Assembly (NCBI RefSeq): GCF_043290135.1
Contig: NW_027464588.1
Coordinates: forward strand, 6,051,501 to 6,115,500
Length of the DNA: 64,000 bases
Direction: 5' to 3'
Source: Rhipicephalus microplus
Lineage: Eukaryota > Arthropoda > Arachnida > Ixodida > Ixodidae
Positions within the stretch are counted from its first letter, which is position 1. Each line of letters begins with the position of its first letter. Shown piece by piece: positions 45,446 to 58,039 of the stretch. The translations under genes were made by a program, and so were the position numbers. The notes under the pieces are model-generated. The model was given only the letters and a program-made list of their open reading frames with translations. It did not search any database and was not told the DNA's origin.

Positions 45446-45774
45446 CAGAAAAGAAATTCTGTGGGTCCGGTGCAAATATATTTAGGAATAAAGGAGCACA
45501 CTTACGAAAATTTGATAATTGTTTACTCTACGTTTCGGCCGTGGCACGGCCTTCGTCAGGATTATACAATCGCGGCCTTCGCACGGCCGTGTTAAACAAT
45601 CACGGCCGTCGCACGGCCGTGATTGAATTGCACGGCCTTCGTAAGGTTGATCCTGACAAAGGCTGTGCCACGGCCGAAACGTAGAGTAAACAATTATCAA
45701 ATTTCGTAAGTGTGCTCCTTTATTCTTAATTATATTGTCACCGGACCAACAGAATTTTTTTTCTGAAATATATA
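45434..45774. mobile_element. Fold-back element with arms of about 125 bp
   Basis: Left arm 45434-45562 and right arm 45650-45774 are near-perfect inverted copies (for example TACGTTTCGGCCGTGGCAC and its complement). The 87-bp centre is itself made of CACGGCCGTCG-type palindromes. There is no coding content. It sits in a TA run, so the target duplication cannot be read. Confidence 0.85.
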
Positions 45775-46060
45775 CAGAAATGTACCGAATGAGGCACATT
45801 TCTCGCCATTGCAGGAGTCGCTGGGGTCCTCCTCCACAAGCCTCATCTCGTCTCTTCCATACTCGTCCTGCCTATCGCTATGAGACCAGCCGTGACCATT
45901 TTGCCCAGAAACCTCCTACTGAACGCCACAACTCCTGCTCTCTATCCCCGCAACGTCGCCAGTCGCGTTCTTTATAGCCTCACCGACCATCTTCCCCCGC
46001 CTTTCCAGGAGATTACCCGACAAAAAACTAAGTGTTGCAGCCCCCGGTGGTGGCACTGCA

Positions 46061-46297
46061 TTGCTAGGACTTACAGAAAACAGTCTCTTGACAATACAAA
46101 TAAAATGGTACCTTATAGGCCTACAAGTAGACGGTGTGCATGTCGCTGCTCTTGTCTACACCGGCGCTCAACTTTTCGTGATGATGAGTGATTTTCGCCG
46201 CAAGCTTAAGAAGGTTCTCACACGTGCAACCACTAAGTTCATGCATACGCGGATGACGGAACAGCATCTATCGTTTGAATGTGCTCCACTCGTGTAA
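46061..46297 (+). pseudogene. Element D protease, active site lost
   Basis: The segment GLQVDGVHVAALVYTGAQLF places Tyr where the catalytic Asp stands (YTGA for DTGA). The flaps are not recognisable. It is followed by about 370 bp of broken linker. Confidence 0.65.
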
Positions 46298-46667
46298 GCA
46301 TTGCGGATGGACACACAGTTGTCCTCTTCACCGTCCTTGATAAATGCCTCACGACGTAATTTTAGGCCTTAAGTTCCTGTCCGTACAATCTGCCCTCATA
46401 GACTGTTCGACCAGTACGCTCAGTCTACACTTTCCTGCAACAGAACCTCTTGCACAATGGCCGAGTCGCCTCTGCACAACGGGATAAGCGTGCCTTCCTC
46501 CTCAGACACTGACTTACGTAGAGCTCGTCTCAATACAACCAGTTCCCGATGGTGACTATGTTCTGACCCCTATCACCAATGTCCTCATAAACCACGGCAT
46601 TACATGACCACACACCATTCTTTGCATCGCAGGAAGTTTTACTAGACTCCCAGTTGTCAACTTTAGC

Positions 46668-48096
46668 TTGACACCTCAAATGTTGCCACAAGAGATTTTT
46701 TTGGCGTATATCCGCACCTTAGAAGACAATGCGGTAGATGTTTTCACGATGGCCGCTTTTTTTGACCCCCACGCTCAACATCAATCTGACACTTGCTCCG
46801 ACAGCGCTATTACGTCGATGATCGCTTCCAACTTAACGCCGCAGCAGACTGACGAGCTCCACCGGGTTCTGCTTTCCTACATCGACGTTTTTGACCTCAG
46901 CGGCTGTCCGTTGGGGTAAGCTGCAGGTATGACTCACCGCGTAAACACTGGTTATGAGCATCCTATTCATAACCGTCCATATCGGGTGTCAGCGGCCGAG
47001 CGTCACATTATCCAAAGTGAGGTCGACAAAATGCTCGCCAAGGACATTATTGAGCCATCCTGCGGTCCTTGGGCTTCTCCTGTAGTGCTACTCCGCAAGA
47101 AAGACGGTGCATGGCATTTGTGTGTTGATTATTGACACCTAAACAAAATTACCACAAGAAGAAATGTACCCTCTGCCACGAATAGATGACGCACTTTATT
47201 GCCTTTATGGGTTCCACTATTTTTGCTCCATATACCTACGCTCCGGCTATTGGCAGATAAAGGTAATTGAAATGAACCACGAAAACACAGCATTCTTCCC
47301 CACCGATGACCTATATCAGTTCAAGATCATGTCCTTTGGCCTTTGTAACGCTCCAGCCACCCTCGAACGAATGATGGACTCGCTGCTCAATGGATTCAAA
47401 TGGTCCACCTGTTTGTGGTACTCGGACGACGTCAACATCTTTTCACCAACATTTGAAACTCATATAGAGCTCCTCTCAGCCATCTTAGGCATCTTCCGTC
47501 ATGCTGGCCTGCAGCTCAACTCGTCCAAATGTCACTTTGGATGCCATAAAATTAGAGTACTTTGCCATTTAGTAGACGCCAATGGTGTACAACCAGACCA
47601 GGCAAAATTCAGCGCCGGCAAAAAAATTCCTGTACCGCGACCTGCGAAGAATGCACGCAGCTTTATCGGACTATGTTCCACCTTCCGAAGCTTCGTCAAA
47701 AATTTTGCACACATAGCGAGGCCGCTTACGCAGCTTCTCAAGAAAGACGTCTCGTTTTTACGGGACTCCAAAGAGGCTTCTGCGTTCTCCACTCTCATCG
47801 CTCTTCTCACTACTCCTCCAATTCTGGCATACTTCAACTATGCTGCCCCTTCGGAAATCCGTACAGTTGCAAGTGGACATGGTATTGGTGCAGTACTGGC
47901 TCAGAAACAACATGGTCATGATTGCGTTATTGCATATGCCAGCCGTCTCCTATCCGCCCATGAACGTAACTATTCGTTCACAGAGCGTGAGTGCTTGGCT
48001 CTTGTATGGGTGGTGGTGAAATGCCGACCTTACCTATACGGACGCCTATTTTCGGTAGTTACCAACACCACGCGCTCTTCTCGCTCAACTCTCTGA
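46668..48096 (+). pseudogene. Element D reverse transcriptase and RNase H
   Basis: Pieces in order are HPIHNRPYRVSAAERHII, GPWASPVVLLRKKDG, LCVDY then a stop, PLPRIDDAL, LRSGYWQI, FGLCNAPAT, YSDD (for YLDD), FIGLC, FAHIARPLTQLL, IGAVLAQKQHG and [11 protein letters not shown]. The stretch 47164-48096 is open for 310 residues. Motif A reads SIYLRSGYW, so the catalytic Asp of SIDL is Tyr. Confidence 0.85.
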
Positions 48097-48257
48097 AAGA
48101 TTCATCAGGCCGCCTTGGTCGCTGGGCTTTGCGCCTGCAAGAGTTTTCCTATTCGGCGGTCTAAAAATCTGGCCGCCTACACCATGGTGCCGGTTGCCTC
48201 TCCCGGTACGCGGTCGACGATCCTGAGAACACTGACGAGCCCACGGAGAACTCCATC

Positions 48258-49449
48258 TTGTTAGTGTCCGACTTCCTTAACATTGGGGAAAAACACAAGC
48301 ACAATCCAGTGCTGCTTGACATCATCAGCCGTGCGGAATCTTTCCAAAATAATGCTTCCGTTCACTACTTTGTCATTCAAAAGGGTGTGCTATTTTGCCG
48401 CAATTTCCGACCAGAGAGGCCTAACCTTCTGATGGTTGTGCCTAAGCACTTGCGCTGCTGTGTTCTCACTGAACTTCACGACGCTCCCACGGCTGGACAC
48501 CTTGGTGTATCCCGCACGTACGAGCGCGTCCGGCGCCGTTTCTTCCGGCCAGGCCTTGCTCGCTCAATGCGCCGATACGTCGCGTCGTGTGACTTATACG
48601 AACGTCGTAAAACACCGTCGCTGCTACCCGCCGGCCATCTTCAACCAATCGACATAACCTCGGAACCATTTTGCCGTGTTGGGTTAGACCTGCTTGGTCC
48701 TTTTCCCTAATCAACATTGGGAAACAAAAGATAACCGTGATTACAGACTGCGCTACGCGCTACGCTATTACGCGAGCTCTACCGACCAGCTGTGCAACCG
48801 ACGTAGCTGACTTGTTACGGGACGTTGTTTTAATTTACGGTGCTCCGAGACAACTCTTCATAGACCGTGGCCGTACATTTCGATTCCAAGTCATCGCCGA
48901 CATTCTGCGTTCTTTTTCCACGCAACAATCACTGACAACAGCTTACAACCTTCAAACAAACGGCTTCACGGAATGATTTAACCGTACTATAACAAATATC
49001 CTCGCCATGTACGTGTCACCCGACCACCGGGACTGGGTCCTTGCCTTACGCTACTCAACTTTCGCAAATAATTCATCCCGTCATGACGCAGCGGACTTTT
49101 CGTCGCTCTACTTATTGTATATGGAAGAGAGTTGACTTTACCACTGGACTTAGTCATTTCAGCTCACACCTCGTTAACAAGTGAGTACGCCCGTGACGCG
49201 ATCGCGCTAGCCGATCATGCCCGTCAGCTCACTCGTACTCGGCTGATGGCATCGCAAACCAACCAATGCCGTTGGTACGATGCGAAACATAGAGACGTAA
49301 ATTTCGCTTCCGGTATTCTCGTTGCACTCTGGTCTCGTTATTGTCGGCTGGCCCTATTGGATATACTTTTGTCTCATTATACGGGACCCTACCCTATATT
49401 ACGTCAAGTAACACCTGTCATCTACGAGATCAGCCGCATCTATTTATGA
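48258..49449 (+). pseudogene. Element D integrase
   Basis: The zinc-site region HDAPTAGHLG is followed by CDLYERRK, where the last Cys of CxxC is Tyr. The core has ITDCATRY, FIDRGRTF and NGFTE, then a stop. The C-terminal part (49132-49449: ALADHARQLTRTRL, YTGPYPILR) is in another frame. It is inactive. Confidence 0.8.
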
Positions 49450-49699
49450 TCATCTGCTGTGTGGTCCAGTGATATTTTACTTGTCTCGCGGATCAAGCCC
49501 TAGAAGAATGCGTCAGATAATGACCTTTAAGGCACCGAAACGGTGCCTCTACCACTGGGGGTCATGCTACGTGCCACTGCATGAAGATGAAGAAGACAAA
49601 GAATACGGACTGTCGCGCGCTAATCTGTGTGGCTAGCGCTGCTCACGTAACCGGCAGAAAATACATCTATGGCTACCCCTCCGAGTCAGTCTCTTTCTG

Positions 49700-49905
49700 G
49701 TAACAATAATATGAGGGACGCCGTATAAAGGGCTCCGTAAATATGGACCGCCTGCACCCAAATACCGACGTGCTGCTGAATGGGAGTGCACAAGCCTCTA
49801 GGATTGTGTCTTAATCTAAATAGGCCCGGCGTGTCCGTGATTAAATCCCACGACCTGCGGAGCAGCAGCCAGGCGCTGTAACCACTACAACACTGTGGCA
49901 AGTTG
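49700..49905 (-). mobile_element. Ruka-type SINE, old copy
   Basis: AGGGACGCCGTATAAAGGGCTCCG and CCCACGACCTGCGGAGCAGCAG follow the SINE order with many changes. The B box is decayed (GATTAAATCCC). Confidence 0.6.
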
Positions 49906-51589
49906 ATGCGGTAAAATTGTAGTCGAGAGTTAAGGTTGGTCGTTGATTTCTGTACAACAATTTCCACTAAGCATGTCGAATTGATCATGGCACGGTCAAG
50001 CCCACCTACATTACCTAAATTTTATACACCGTTTAACCACGCTGATTACGGAGCGCGATATATAACTTAGAGATTTCCGCCATACGCCGCCACTCTAAAA
50101 CAAAACAGCCCGGTGATGCCACCAGGTTGTGTCGAAGCCTGTTGTCGTCAGGGTTAGACATAGCCACTATGCCACGATGGCGTCGCAAACACACTTAGTG
50201 GCAACAGCATATCTTGGTCCCTCACCAATTTGTCAGATGCCCTCGCGCCATTTTTCCTGTCATTACTATCACATAGGTGGGTGGAAAATGTTATGGTTTG
50301 CCATGCTCACTAAAACGAAAAGAATCAGACACTGCGCTACGCGTACGACAAATAGTGACATGTCGTGGACTTAACTTATTCGTGTCTAACAAGCGCGCAT
50401 TCAGAGCCGAGGACAGTAGAATGAAGGTTTCCGGACGTAGTCAGGCACTCAGCAGAACACGAACACGGCACAAACTTCAGCGGTGTCACACGCGCAGCAC
50501 ACAACAAAGTTTGAACAAACAGTTGCCGAGAGTCGATTATTTAGCCATCCGACGTTACTACTCTTTGCTTGCGATGGGTTAAGCTCGGTTCAAAGTGTTT
50601 TCAATGTATTTCTTAGTCGTCAAAGTGTTTTGGAGCATATCTTAGTCACACGTTGCTACGCTTCGGCGTCGGCGGCGACGCCAGGGCGTCATCTACACCC
50701 AAACTGCGCATGCTCTAGTCTCCCGTCGGCCCAGCAACACACCAGCGAAGCGGCAGCTCCCCTTTCCCTCTCTCTCCCCGCAAGACCAATGGAGGCAGCG
50801 TATGCTAGTTAAAAAAAAAAGACTGCTGATGGTGCACAACTGTGCACTGACCACTGGATCGTGCGTTCGAACTTCACTCAAGGGCGTCATTACTTAGATT
50901 TAGCTTAACGTTGAAGGCAATGCTTTTTCTTCACTCGATAAAGAAGAATAATAACGACGAAATAACAATAAAACATTCCGGAACCATACCAACTACGCAA
51001 AATTTATGCGATACCCCCCCCCCCACTCTGCGACGCACTTACTCCAGTTCCCCTTGTGGGAAGGTGCGGGTGGCTATTTCTTGTTTCGTTGACGGGTGCT
51101 AACTAATGCATGTTTTCATCAAACTGACCACGTTTCGAAGCACAAGCAGCAAAATACAGCAGCGTGACACAGGGCAGCTAGCAATGGCCTCAAAGATTGC
51201 AACAGGTTGTATTGCCTTCTATTGGATTTGCCGGCTTCACCAGATGTAACCTTCTACAACTATGAATCATCGAACAACAATGCCATTGTCTTTAGAAAAT
51301 AGACGTAACAGATCCATGGGCAGATACTGAGCCTGACAAACATTTACAGGCACTACTGTTGTGTTGCGAGCGGTACGGTGTGGTGTGCCGCCCAGCGTGG
51401 CACTCACGTCACGGAGGCTATACATTTATTTCTTGTAATAATTATGAAGGTCATATGTGATGCAAGTGCTCTACCTCTGAGCTACACCCTCGTTACCATG
51501 AAGGTCATATACCCCTGGTTAGAAATAGTTCCAAAAGTAGATTATTTTGACAACGCAGCTGCCAAACTAATCACGACAACGCAGCTGCT
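49906..51589. other. Spacer without recognised genes
   Basis: It includes a C10 run at about 51016 and a tRNA-like scrap near 50835-50875 (GCGTTCGAACTTC). No coding evidence was seen. Confidence 0.5.
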
Positions 51590-51945
51590 ATGAAACAAGA
51601 TTTGAATTGGGAGCTGCTTTTATCGCGTAGAAGAAAATTGCGATTGAAACTTTTATATCTAATATTTAATAATAAAACTGGAATCAATAAGGATATGTAT
51701 TTACAGACGCCGTATTATTTGTCAAGTCGAATTAATCATCCTTTTAAACTGAGGAAGTACCGTCCCAGGACTGGAATTTTTGCAAATTCTTTTTTTGTCA
51801 GAATAATACATGAGTGGAATGGGCTCACAAGTGTACAAGTGTCTGCTGTAAATGAAACCTTGTTTCTTTCGAATCTGTAACCCCCCTGCTATAACGCCTT
51901 CGGGCGCTGCAGGTATACTTCGAATAAAGAATAAAGAATAAAGTA
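51590..51945 (+). mobile_element. 3' end of a CR1/Jockey-type LINE
   Basis: The frame 51590-51880 (96 residues: LNWELLLSRRRKLRLKLLY, then FANSFFVRIIHEWNGL) is the conserved C-terminal tail that follows RT in many CR1/Jockey/L2 elements. It ends in a short UTR and a repeated GAATAAA tail. Its 5' part was lost, as is usual when LINE copies insert incompletely. Confidence 0.75.
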
Positions 51946-52034
51946 AAGTGTATGTTCTAGGCGTCCAGAAACTCCAACACAGCCAGCTTAGCATGCTTGG
52001 TTCTCTTGAGGGGGCGTGATTAGTGAATAAAAAA

Positions 52035-52405
52035 TCACAGCATATCCACAGAGAGAATTATGACGAGAGGGGGGAAACATTCATTCATCTGTTCGTCCAC
52101 TCGTGCTTCCATTCGTGTGTCCGTGCATCCGAATGAACGGACGCACGGACGGATGTATGGACGCATGACTACATTGACGCACGGACGGACGCAAGCAAGA
52201 ACGAACCGTCGGACGGACGGCCGAAAGCACGGACGCGCGGACTGACATATGCACGTAATCATGCACGGATAGAAAGACGGACGTATGCACGGACGGGCGG
52301 ACAGAAAACATAGACGGACGGGCTAACGGAGGGTCGAAATGTCGGATTGATGGACGTACGCTTCGCCCCACTCATCATCATTCACTCTCTGGATATGCTG
52401 TGAAA
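52035..52405. repeat. GGAC-core repeat, copy with inverted halves
   Basis: The right end has the usual tail (CGCTTCGCCCCACTC, CTCTGGATATGCTGTG). The left end has the same tail in reverse (CACAGCATATCCACAGAG). The core switches from GTCC-type to GGAC-type units near 52130. This copy is therefore a fold-back dimer of the tail half; no head is present. Confidence 0.75.
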
Positions 52406-53427
52406 ACTATAATGACATCTAGTTATATTCCAGGGGACATATACACGCAACGCCGTCTATTTAGGAAGGCATAATCTACAGGTGGCTGCATACTACATAC
52501 GGACGAGGCAACTATCCATGGCCTAAGGAGCTTCACCAATAAAATTTTACGATTGTCGCGTAAGCTCCTGATGTGGCATTTGTGAAAGACATTGTAATGG
52601 GAGCTGAGAAGAGGGTTTCATTTCAACTTGCTGTGGCTGAAGCAATACTTTTTAAAAATTATCTTCAATATTGAGGCAGTTCCTGTAGCAGCAGGCCATG
52701 AGCTTGATTGACTGCTCTCGGCGAAACAGCGTGTGCGGCGCTTTTCACCTTCGGAAGAAAGCAAATTCTTTTTATAGTAAGCAAGTATACTACGAGCGAA
52801 AGCGTAGAAAACTTTCGAATGAGTCGACATTCAAACTTTGCTTGGCTCTGCGGCTGATGCACCACATCGAACGTGCTGCATTCCAGCATATTTTTTGATT
52901 GTCGTGGTGGGCATATGAAGCAAGCGCTTTACAATGGCGCCATGCAGTCGATGTAGTTTACGAACATACGCATAAGTGTCTGCATGGTGGGGAAGCAGGA
53001 GAGGGACGGACGTCTGTCAAAGTCACTTGAGAGGGCAGGGGGCGCAAAGTTGGCCTAATACATCAGCATTAAGGGGTATTTGCACTTTGCTTTCGCCCCC
53101 CCCCCCATCCGGTTTTTAAAATGAAACAATGCTCACACTTATAATGATGATATTGTACGTTCTTCGTTGACACAGGGAACTTTCAGGTTTACTTTGAAAG
53201 ACGCGTTCATCGATATAACCGTGCTGGGGAACTTGACTGACCATGGATGCCGCACTTCGTCAGCGAGACAATATATGCATACGCTATTCATCAGTGGCGC
53301 TGCGAAGGGGTTAGGTGATATATGGTACCAACCTGAGAAAAAAAAACATGATTTATGCCTCCCTTAAAGGAATCGAGAAAACACAAAAGTAAAGCGTGTC
53401 TTTACAAAAGTAGTCTAATGTACGATA
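52406..53427. other. Spacer without recognised features
   Basis: About 1 kb; C-run at 53097-53107; only short frames. Confidence 0.5.
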
Positions 53428-53690
53428 TTGTCACGGGGTCGTGACGTGGCCGAAGACAGGAGACTTCGTGTTGGGATTTAACTGTTTATTTGGGCGAACC
53501 TGTGCCCGGTAAACGGAAAGTCCAATTACGGCAGCAGTCTCGCACAGATAGCAGTCTCGGACTGATAGCGGCGAGCGGAGCGTCGGCCTTCGATCAACAA
53601 CTGACAAGCGGAGAAGCGCGTCGGCATTTATACTCTTGCCGTCGAATGTTCTAGCGGTATCTCTGGTGGTGGTGTAGGATCCAGAACAAT
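53428..53690. mobile_element. LTR-like fragment, fourth family
   Basis: TTGTCACGGGGTCGTGACGT and GACAGGAGACTTCGTG resemble 30720-30765. A short degenerate repeat (CAGCAGTCTCGCACAGATAG and similar) follows. TTTATACTCTTGCCG could be a TATA region. No partner LTR was found. Confidence 0.4.
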
Positions 53691-54989
53691 CTGTACCGTT
53701 CGCACAGTGGTCGTGATCTTATTGAAATGATCTACTACAGTACGGAACCTTCTCAAAAACTGCAGGCGCGGTTTCCGCTGAGATTCGTGTGGTGTTTTGG
53801 GACGAGAACAAAAACTTGGGAATTGGAACGTGGCAATATAAAAGAGCAATGTCTAATAATGTTACACAGCTAGATTTTTTCTTAACGAGGATGCATTCAC
53901 AATAACACTTAGTCATTATTCTACCTCTCGCAGACTAACGTCAATTATTAAAAAATAATAAAACCTCTGTGATCACAGATGCGTGTGGCAGCTGTAGTAG
54001 TTACCCAATGGGCATTTAAACACCGATGGACGTTCACTGGACAACCGCTTCCGGATGTCTCGGTCGTCCACTGTTCGTCCGCAAATCACCGATCGGCATC
54101 CAGCGGACATCCGCAGGACTGTAAGGCGCACACTAACAGTGAGTGTGTTACCAGAGAAAGCGATGCGGCAGCCAGAAGAGCGTGACTCATTGGAAGCCGA
54201 ACTTGGCATAAGGTCGCCCTGTTGTGGCATATTACAGTTATTAAACCCTACTGCCTGACCAGAAGTAAACACAAGATGCGTCGTGTGTTCCCTTTAGCCC
54301 GCCGCGATCATTCGTGGGACTAACGAAAGTGGGTAACGTGTAGCCATATCGTGGCGGAAGAAGAGCATTCCAGAGGTTGCACAGCTTTGTTTGGTTTGAA
54401 TGGATGCTATGAACGATGTCAATGCTCGTGGTAAGGCCGCCTACAGGTGAAGTGTTAAGACGTCAACAAAGTTGCTGTTCTGCTACTGAAAACACGATAA
54501 ATGGGACGGACGCTTAGAAAGTAACCTTAGAAGGAACTTATAACAGGAACTACTTCATGGATTACTGCGCTTTGTCAACAAAGCTCTGAGAGGACAGTGG
54601 ATGATATAAAAGCCATATTTTTATAGCGTACAAAGTATGTGGTTTTGTTCAAAGCCACATGATGTTTACAGTATTTGTATAATAATGGTACAGGTAGGTC
54701 ATTTATTTTTCGGAGTTACGGGTGAACGAGATGGCACCAGCCCAACAACAACCAGCAACCGTCGTTGTTCTTCAGTTTCATGTATTAAAGCTGCGACAGC
54801 TGTTCTGTATCAACCCTCCCCCTCCCCCCCGCGGCATAAGCTCCGTTTCAGTGCTTGATCTACATGCATGCAGTCGAAGGATGGTGATAAGGCTTGAGTC
54901 AAGCTATGTGCATGATGTTGCTCGAAGCGGACGATGACAAACGTCGATCGGCTGGAACGATGTCTTATGTAACGTCAGTCACCTGGCAA
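53691..54989. other. Spacer without recognised features
   Basis: About 1.3 kb with several overlapping short frames and no domain signature. Confidence 0.5.
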
Positions 54990-55252
54990 ACGACACGTTA
55001 TGGTCCAGTTTAGCGAGCAGTTTTTGAGAGACCAACGCGCCGAGTGGGTGACAACAGAAGGACAAGAGAACACGGTGAAAAGTGCACGTTTTTACGATGA
55101 GAATCGTCGAGCTGCCTTTGGTGCACCTGTGAGGCCTTTAGACGGTTGCAGGTGAACTGGCGTGCGTTGTCGGCTCGCGCGATGGTTTCACCGGCATATT
55201 GAGTTAGGGAGGGCAGCAAGGTGTCAAAGCGTCGTAAACAAGAGGCCATTTG
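54990..55252 (-). pseudogene. Solitary Ty3 integrase C-terminal fragment
   Basis: The frame 55249-55010 (TLLPSLTQYAGETIARADNA, then ARQFTCNRLKASQ) matches in order the integrase tail of element D (EYARDAIALADHARQLTRTRL). Nothing else of the element is present. Confidence 0.7.
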
Positions 55253-56329
55253 GCCGTATAGAAGATCCCCATTAGCGAGGGGGGGTCATTTTTTTCTTTT
55301 TATGTGTGTGCTCTACACGGCGCCTTGCGATATTCTTCAGTGGTGCTTGATGGATCGACAGCATTCAGGCACCACACAGAATCTTTAATCCCATTTCGCA
55401 GTGGTCGCGCCGCTGAAAGTTGCTTATCACTAATCTTATCTTGCGCCATACGTGTTCAAGTTTCCAGGTTCCTTGCTGATGAACATCATTTTGCGCGTGT
55501 AGTGGCCGAAATAGCAGAGAAGCTGTCTTCGCTTCAACAGCAAAATGGTATCGGTAATATCACACGCACTCGTTTTTATCTGTACATCGTTCCATTCATA
55601 TTTATATGTTTACGAATTGTCACTTGTTCAGCCTACCGAAACTATGGCACCGCACCGGGAGCGTTGGCGGAATATTTTTTTAAGGGGGGAGGGGGACAAG
55701 AGCTCGGGGAAAGCACCTGCCTCTCTTGAAGTGGGGCATGAACTTGTGGTCGCGTGTGATTTCACGATGCCATGGTAAATATAGATTGTTTGCAATACGG
55801 GGGTGTTCAGGGGCTTAATGTGCCACGGCTACACTGCTGCCACTGACCTTACTATGTTAAATGGTAAGTTGGTGCGTAGTCATTTTTGGAACAGACAAAA
55901 AAAGGTGACAAAAAAAAAAAATTAAACAGTGCTATGTGCCTTCCCTCCAACTTCGTCTTCGTTTCTTGCGCGCTTTTTCCTGCAAAATATCAATAGAGAC
56001 CCAGAATAATATACGAAGTGCAGTGTCTAAGAACAAAAACACCAAAGGTAAATTTAGAAAAGTGGCATTTTATTGTACAAACACTTGCACTTTACTACAA
56101 GCAGCACTCACAGTACAACTACAACGTCTAGCACAGACTGTGGTCGTCGAAAATCAAGCACATGAATACGAAGACTGCTACGACCTAGCGCTTCACACGC
56201 AACACAGAATCTTGTCACAATCTCGTCACGTACGCCGTCACTTTCCGAAAAACAGTAGCACATATCGAGGGACGCGTATGTGCACGGGGATGCGGGTTTG
56301 CGCGAATGATGATACAGGTTTTATATCTA

Positions 56330-57065
56330 CTCATGAACTCTGAGAACACACATGGGTAACTTTAACGCTTGAGATTTACGCTTGAGATTTAAGAAAACCT
56401 GCCATATACAGCGTTTATCGAATCAATTTGAACAGTAAATGTCAGGGTCCCAGCTGCAATCGGACTCTAGCATTCAGCGTGGCAACGAAGTATCTTACAC
56501 AGAGCCACATCAGGTGTCGAGTATACTTTTTCAAATAGGCCCTAAGGTTCGTGTAGCGTCAATTGTGGGTGCAGTACTGGCTATTCCCTTTTATACATAT
56601 GTACTCCTATAATACAGCCGTGATGTCGGGTTAACGTTAATTGGGTGCACGTTAAAGAACCCCAGGTGGTCGAAATTTCCGCAGCCCTCCACTACGGCGT
56701 CTCTCATAATCATATGGTGGTTTTGGGACGTTAAACCCCACAAACCAATCAATCAACGTAAATTGTAGTCAGCCGCCATCCGCTGAACTTGATTTGTGTA
56801 GCAGTGTTGAGATAGATCATCCTCGCGCGCACCAGCACAAACACCAGCGCTTCATATCAGCTTACCATCTTCTGGTTTTGCTAAGATCCATGTTGCTTTT
56901 GGCACTACTGTAAACAACTGCTAGTATGAAACTTTTGCGGCTGTTTAACGTATGTGTGAGCGTATATTTGTACATATATTTACCGCTGCTTGATAACGTC
57001 TTGGTCAATAAAAGAACTAAAACGTATTCCCCTTCCGCCTGCATACTTCGCATAACACCGATTCG
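56330..57065. repeat. Interspersed repeat, second copy of 1085-1660
   Basis: It shares GGGTCCCAGCTGCAATCGG, ACAGAGCCACATCAGG and CAGCGCTTCATATCAGCTTACC with the first copy. A Ruka SINE piece (56640-56757) is inserted in this copy but absent from the first. Confidence 0.6.
56640..56757 (+). mobile_element. Ruka-type SINE 3' fragment
   Basis: GGTGCACGTTAAAGAACCCC, GTGGTCGAAATTTCCG, CATATGGTGGTTTTGGG and the (AATC)n tail are well kept; the tRNA head is missing. Confidence 0.8.
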
Positions 57066-57258
57066 TCAGGTACGTCGGATCTGCCTATTTTTTTAAAGAC
57101 AGAGCATAGACACCAAAATACGACACACATCACAATGTATGTCTGTTCTCTGCGCCATTATACAATATATGGTTTTCTTCTTTATATAGGTTTGAGAGTG
57201 GTCACATCAAAACTCTAAGAGAGTTTAACCTTGAGTTCACAGAATAACGCCACATTAG

Positions 57259-57264
57259 TTTATT
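57259..57264 (-). terminator. Polyadenylation signal of the tetraspanin gene
   Basis: AATAAA on the minus strand, 28 nt after the TAA stop. Confidence 0.6.
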
Positions 57265-57291
57265 GGAAAGCTCCGGGAAGAAAAATGGATC

Positions 57292-57670
57292 TTAAACGAA
57301 TTCCTGGTTTTGCAATTCAGATTGTTGGCTATACGGCGTCCCACTGTAAGCAGACCTCACGTGCTCGTATAACTTGCGGATGATGTCGATTTCATCGATC
57401 ACGGCGTTTGTTACCATATTGATGAAGGCCAACACGATGACGGCGATGAGACAGACGCCGCCAATGATCATGACGTGCTCCTTCAGAAAGCGATTAGCTG
57501 CGTCCGGGCAGCTCCCCGTGTGCACTCGGAACCAAGCCTCGTGGTCGGGCAGGTTCAGCACATCGCGTCCGCAGAAGATGCCCGTGTAACTGGAGTCCGC
57601 GCGGCAGCACGATGGCGGCACCGAGCAGCGCTCGTGGCTCGGGTTGGACAGGTTACAGTGGAAGTAGCTG
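57292..57670 (-). CDS. Tetraspanin, last coding exon (TspanC8-like)
   Basis: The minus strand after the acceptor TTGTTTCAG (57671) encodes the second half of the large extracellular loop and TM4. SYFHCNLSNPSHERCSVPPS is followed by CC, then FCGRDV and SCPDAA. A hydrophobic helix follows (VMIIGGVCLIAVIVLAFIN), then a cytoplasmic tail ending EFV. The cysteine pattern and NPS-x-E-x-C-x-VP-x-SCC wording are those of the eight-cysteine tetraspanins, which in animals escort the protease ADAM10. Partners here are inferred from the family. AATAAA lies at 57264-57259, 28 nt after the stop. The previous exon (CCG and DW region) was not found. Confidence 0.85.
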
Positions 57671-58039
57671 CTGAAACAAGATGTTTTAAGAACTAGTATA
57701 CTGAGTGCAACACAACCGCGTCAAGCTATTCTTACACCGAAGCTCTGTACTTCTAGCGCCGCAATGAGTTTGTCTCCATTGGCAAAAACAAACAAACAAA
57801 ATGCTCAGCCCCTAAATTACCACAATGATCGCTCTAGCGTCATTTTCTGTTACTAGATGCACTAGCTCATGGCGTTTTCACCTCGAACGCTGAGCAAAAT
57901 AATTCGAACAAGTGTATAGATTAGTCGATGAACTCGTTAGCTTTAGACTAATGTGTAAATGCAACGTCATGAATAAATTTTATTCTGTGGGTAGTTTAGG
58001 GGCCAAACAGCATATAAAACATTAAATACAATTGGTGTA

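Larger units (their letters stand above)
45780..49500 (+). mobile_element. Ty3/gypsy element D, dead
   Basis: The plus-strand order is gag remnant (45780-46060), protease (46061-46297), RT and RNase H (46668-48240) and integrase (48258-49449). Frameshifts and stops break all parts and no LTR pair was found. Its wording differs clearly from families A and E2, so it is a third lineage. It is probably the oldest of the three, judging by damage. Confidence 0.85.

Noticed and set aside
53167..53367. 66-residue frame considered as an exon
   Set aside because: No homology recognised and no convincing splice sites.
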